This document shows, piece by piece, positions 6,458 to 8,827 of a stretch of DNA of 8,827 nucleotides. The notes under the pieces were generated by a model, which was not told the DNA's origin, made no database searches, and worked only from the letters and a program-made list of their open reading frames with translations. The DNA comes from CAYUWG01 sp964448285 (GTDB lineage Bacteria; Bacteroidota; Ignavibacteria; SZUA-365). The stretch covers positions 1 through 8,827 of the forward strand of contig CAYUWG010000114.1 of NCBI GenBank assembly GCA_964448285.1. Reading direction: 5' to 3'. The stretch's first letter is position 1, and each line of letters begins with the position of its first letter. Made by a program: the position numbers and the translations under genes.

Positions 6458-7699
6458 ATGAATTCCATGAGTGGAAGAACACTCGCCGATAGCGCGATAC
6501 GGGTCGGGTCCGAATATAGCATCTTCAATCGTGTCGTAACCGATGAGCTGCCGTCCACACTCTCCGAAGATGCAGAGGAGCGCATTCGGAAGATCCCGCC
6601 CGAACAGCGGAGAAGACCGAACGCGTGGAAGCAGCAACCCACTCCGCTGAAGCGATTGATCGCTCGTCTCAGGATGGATACACAGTTCATCCGATTCAAC
6701 GTTCAACTGGCGTTCATCCTGCTCTGCGTGTGGATCGGTTTCGAATTCCACGCATTCGTGCAGTGGGGAAGCACGGATGGAGCAGTTCCATTCACGGAGC
6801 GACCTCCCGGCGTCGAAGGCTTTCTTCCCATCAGCGCGCTGATGAGCCTGAGCTATTGGATTCAAACCGGCGTCATCAACGAAATTCATCCGTCCGGTCT
6901 CTTCATCCTGATAGCGATCGTTACCGTCGGACTTCTTGCGAAGAAGGCCTTCTGTAGTTGGCTCTGTCCCATCGGAACGATCAGCGAATCGCTCTGGTCT
7001 CTGGGGAAAAAGATCTTCGGCAGAACGCTCAACGTCCCGCGATGGTTGGACTATCCGCTTCGTTCGCTGAAATATCTCCTCCTGTTCTATTTCATTTACG
7101 CAATCGCTTCGATGGACGCCCCTTCCCTGAAGTACTTCATCTATAGCCCGTACAACAAGGTGGCCGACATCAAGATGTATCTCTTCTTCGCGGAGATCAC
7201 GGAGTTCGCGCTATGGACGATTCTCATACTCGCGGCACTCTCCATCGTGATCAAGAATTTCTGGTGCCGCTATCTCTGTCCCTATGGGGCGTTGCTTGGC
7301 GCGCTGAGTTGGCTCAGCCCGTTGAAGATCACGCGCACCACGGCATCGTGCATCGACTGCGCTCTATGCACGAAGGCCTGCCCTTCGCAGATCAACGTGC
7401 ACACACACAAGCGCGTCTGGAGCGACGAGTGTTTCGGTTGTCTTCAATGCGTCGATGCATGTCCGGTGAAGGACACGCTTTCGATGAAAGCCTCGCGCAA
7501 TTCGAAGGCTGTACCGGGATGGGTGTTCGCGGTGATCGTCGCTTTACTCTTCACGGGGATCACGGGCGCTGCGATGCTTGCAGGGAAATGGCAGAACGGC
7601 ATTACACGGGAAGAATATCAGCGCCGCTTCAAGGAATTGAATGCGCCCGTCTATCAACACTTTCGAGGCGAGGTCGCGCCCTATGGTCCAAACGATTGA
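6458..7699 (+). CDS. Membrane-bound 4Fe-4S polyferredoxin, NapH/MauN/NosR-C-terminal type
   Basis: Such proteins pass electrons between the quinone pool or cytosol and extracytoplasmic enzymes through Fe-S clusters at the inner membrane. The 413-residue sequence has a basic soluble N-terminus (1-75). About five membrane segments follow (near 81-99, 147-163, 204-219, 248-267 and 353-376). CSWLCP (166-171) and CRYLCP (270-275) are the paired C-x3-CP motifs of NapH/NosR. Two 4Fe-4S motifs follow, C298-x2-C-x2-C-x3-CP and C325-x2-C-x2-C-x3-CP. With the basic N-terminus inside, five segments place every cysteine motif in the cytoplasm and the last 37 residues in the periplasm. It lacks the Ig-like C-terminal domain of CcoG/FixG and the FMN domain of NosR. 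The ATG at 6458 follows the regulator by 30 nt without a clear Shine-Dalgarno; ATG 6467 or 6674 remain possible starts, the last removing the polar N-terminus. The partner enzyme is unknown. Confidence 0.88.
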   Translation: MNSMSGRTLADSAIRVGSEYSIFNRVVTDELPSTLSEDAEERIRKIPPEQRRRPNAWKQQPTPLKRLIARLRMDTQFIRFNVQLAFILLCVWIGFEFHAFVQWGSTDGAVPFTERPPGVEGFLPISALMSLSYWIQTGVINEIHPSGLFILIAIVTVGLLAKKAFCSWLCPIGTISESLWSLGKKIFGRTLNVPRWLDYPLRSLKYLLLFYFIYAIASMDAPSLKYFIYSPYNKVADIKMYLFFAEITEFALWTILILAALSIVIKNFWCRYLCPYGALLGALSWLSPLKITRTTASCIDCALCTKACPSQINVHTHKRVWSDECFGCLQCVDACPVKDTLSMKASRNSKAVPGWVFAVIVALLFTGITGAAMLAGKWQNGITREEYQRRFKELNAPVYQHFRGEVAPYGPND

Positions 7700-8492
7700 C
7701 GCGAGCGCACCTTCACGCGCTGCGGAGTTTTACGATCGCTTTGCGGCTGATTACGATCGAATGACGCGGTTCGAAAAGCGGTTCGATAGAGAGCGTCCAT
7801 TTTTCGAAATGCTGCTGCAACGCTATCCCATCCATCGCGCTATCGATGCAGGATGTGGTTCGGGATTTCACGCGCTGCTGCTTTCACAACTTGGGGTGGA
7901 GATGACCGCCACCGACGTCTCTGCCGAAATGATCGAGCGAACGAAGAGCAACGCGTCGAAACTCCAACTCACACTCACTACTCTCCACGCGACGTTCGCC
8001 GAGCTTCCCATGCATGTGCCCGGTTCTTTCGACGCGGTGTTTTGCCTTGGCAACACGCTGCCGCATCTCACTGATGACGGGGAACTTCACGCAAGTCTTT
8101 CGGCCTTTTCCACCATACTGCATTCCGGCGGAACACTGTTCATCCAGCTTCTGAACTACCATCGCATTCTGAAAACGAAACCGCGCGTTCTGAACGTTAC
8201 GCATGATGAATCGTGTGTCTATGTCCGGTTCTACGATTATCATTCTTCACGAATCGATTTCAACATTCTTTCGATCGACACGGGAAAGGCATCGCCGTCA
8301 CACGACCTCATCACGATCCCACTGCGGCCATTCGTCCTGAAAGAACTTCTGCCCGCACTCCATTCGTCAGGATTCGATTCCGTGGAAACATTCGGCGGCA
8401 TCACTTTGAAGCCGTTTGTCCCGGATGAATCGATCGATCTTTTTCTCATCTCGACTAAACAGCGCGAACCAACCGGAGGTAAACATGGATAG
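7683..8492 (+). CDS. Class I SAM-dependent methyltransferase, substrate unknown
   Basis: This predicted cytosolic methyltransferase of 269 residues has a Rossmann-like SAM domain. AEFYDRFAADYDRM (14-27) is the usual N-terminal segment. Motif I is AIDAGCGSGFHALLLSQLG (53-71). The acidic end of strand 2 is TATDVSAEMI (75-84), and FDAVFCLGNTLPHL (116-129) resembles motif IV of glycine/sarcosine-type and other small-molecule methyltransferases. The C-terminal third carries a beta-rich insert and an FVLKELLPALHSSGF helix-strand (217-231). The ATG at 7683 is preferred over an in-frame start at 7641: it has GAGG 9 nt upstream (7670-7673) and leaves a sensible N-terminus. It overlaps the stop of the polyferredoxin gene by 17 nt, which implies translational coupling, and its own end overlaps the next gene. 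The substrate is not deducible; the context suggests a redox-related role, but that is inference. Confidence 0.85.
   Translation: MVQTIDASAPSRAAEFYDRFAADYDRMTRFEKRFDRERPFFEMLLQRYPIHRAIDAGCGSGFHALLLSQLGVEMTATDVSAEMIERTKSNASKLQLTLTTLHATFAELPMHVPGSFDAVFCLGNTLPHLTDDGELHASLSAFSTILHSGGTLFIQLLNYHRILKTKPRVLNVTHDESCVYVRFYDYHSSRIDFNILSIDTGKASPSHDLITIPLRPFVLKELLPALHSSGFDSVETFGGITLKPFVPDESIDLFLISTKQREPTGGKHG
8475..8479 (+). promoter_or_regulatory. Strong ribosome binding site (GGAGG) for the hemerythrin-domain gene
   Basis: A perfect GGAGG lies inside the methyltransferase coding end, 5 nt before ATG 8485. It fixes the start of the following gene and supports coupled translation across the 8-nt overlap. 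Confidence 0.85.
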
Positions 8493-8827
8493 CCAGACCA
8501 TCACGACGTATTATGAACACGACCACGACCGGCTCGACGGCATCTTCAAAGAATTTCAGGCGACGAGGCAATCCGAATTTGAAAGGGCAGTCGCTCTCTT
8601 TCGCGAGTTCAAAGCCGGACTGATGCGACATATTCTATGGGAGGAGGAGATTCTCTTTCCCATCTTCGAAAACAAAACGAACATGCATGGCTACGGTCCA
8701 ACGGCGGTGATGCGATCGGAACATCGGTTGATCGAACAATACCTCGAAGCCATTCACGCGAAACTTGCGCAACGCAATGCGGACACGGAACCGGAAGAGC
8801 AGGCCTTGCTCAAGACGCTCTTCGAAC
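8485..8827 (+). CDS. Hemerythrin HHE-domain protein, N-terminal 114 residues, cut by window edge
   Basis: Hemerythrin-like domains are four-helix bundles with a non-heme di-iron site, used for O2 or NO sensing, oxygen storage, or Fe-S cluster repair (RIC/YtfE-type). The visible 114 residues show YYEHDHDRLD (9-18, with H12/H14), H49-x3-E53 in RHILWEEEILFPIFE (48-62), and SEHRLIEQYL (78-87, H80). These supply most expected iron ligands. The last helix, with its H-x3-E/D pair, lies beyond the window; the final base begins a codon with C after LFE, which is compatible with His but not proof of it. There is no signal peptide, no ScdA/RIC N-terminal domain and no membrane segment in the visible part, so a cytosolic protein is expected. 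It begins 8 nt inside the methyltransferase gene with an excellent GGAGG and is probably part of the Rrf2-controlled unit. Confidence 0.9.
   Translation, partial: MDSQTITTYYEHDHDRLDGIFKEFQATRQSEFERAVALFREFKAGLMRHILWEEEILFPIFENKTNMHGYGPTAVMRSEHRLIEQYLEAIHAKLAQRNADTEPEEQALLKTLFE

Noticed and set aside
6086..6889. Long open frame of 267 codons on the minus strand
   Set aside because: It is antisense to the Rrf2 regulator and the polyferredoxin, both of which have unmistakable family motifs. The frame has no recognisable domain and spans two real genes and the gap between them.
7213..7764. Plus-strand open frame of 183 codons
   Set aside because: It is a shifted frame over the ferredoxin motifs and the start of the methyltransferase, with composition typical of a shadow frame.

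Overview
The window looks like chromosomal DNA of a Gram-negative bacterium. Outer-membrane and periplasmic genes are present: a DUF5916-type exported beta-barrel protein and a secreted TonB-C-like protein. The DUF5916 protein, the GT4 enzyme and an Fe-S Rrf2 regulator beside a NapH-like polyferredoxin together suggest the Bacteroidota/Chlorobiota/Ignavibacteriota side of the tree. That placement is an inference; no rRNA or other phylogenetic marker is present. Base composition is roughly balanced by eye. Several genes have clear Shine-Dalgarno sequences. No tRNA, rRNA, CRISPR array, IS element or phage gene was seen.

Left part (1-5796), all on the minus strand. Reading in the direction of transcription, a gene for an 18-to-20-stranded-looking exported protein with a CBM9-like N-terminus (DUF5916 type, 5796-3505) is followed after 33 nt by a GT4 glycosyltransferase (3471-2293). 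A 145-nt gap leads to a secreted protein with a TonB-C-like domain and a basic coiled coil (2147-1311), which ends at a strong intrinsic terminator (about 1284-1259). After a roughly 250-nt spacer holding a candidate promoter and a long leader comes a malic enzyme gene (1005-1), cut by the window edge.

Right part (5987-8827), all on the plus strand and divergent from the first block. It is a compact, probably single transcription unit: an Rrf2/IscR/NsrR-type regulator with a complete Cys3-His cluster motif, a membrane polyferredoxin of the NapH/NosR-C-terminal type, a class I SAM-dependent methyltransferase whose start overlaps the preceding stop by 17 nt, and a hemerythrin-domain protein whose start overlaps the methyltransferase stop by 8 nt. 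The last gene runs off the window.

The most interesting reading is that the right-hand unit is a regulated redox, nitric-oxide or oxygen response module. An Fe-S sensor would control a membrane electron-transfer protein and a di-iron protein, with a methyltransferase of unknown substrate translationally locked between them. A 19-bp imperfect palindrome just before the regulator gene could be its operator. This functional link is inferred from gene order and motifs only.
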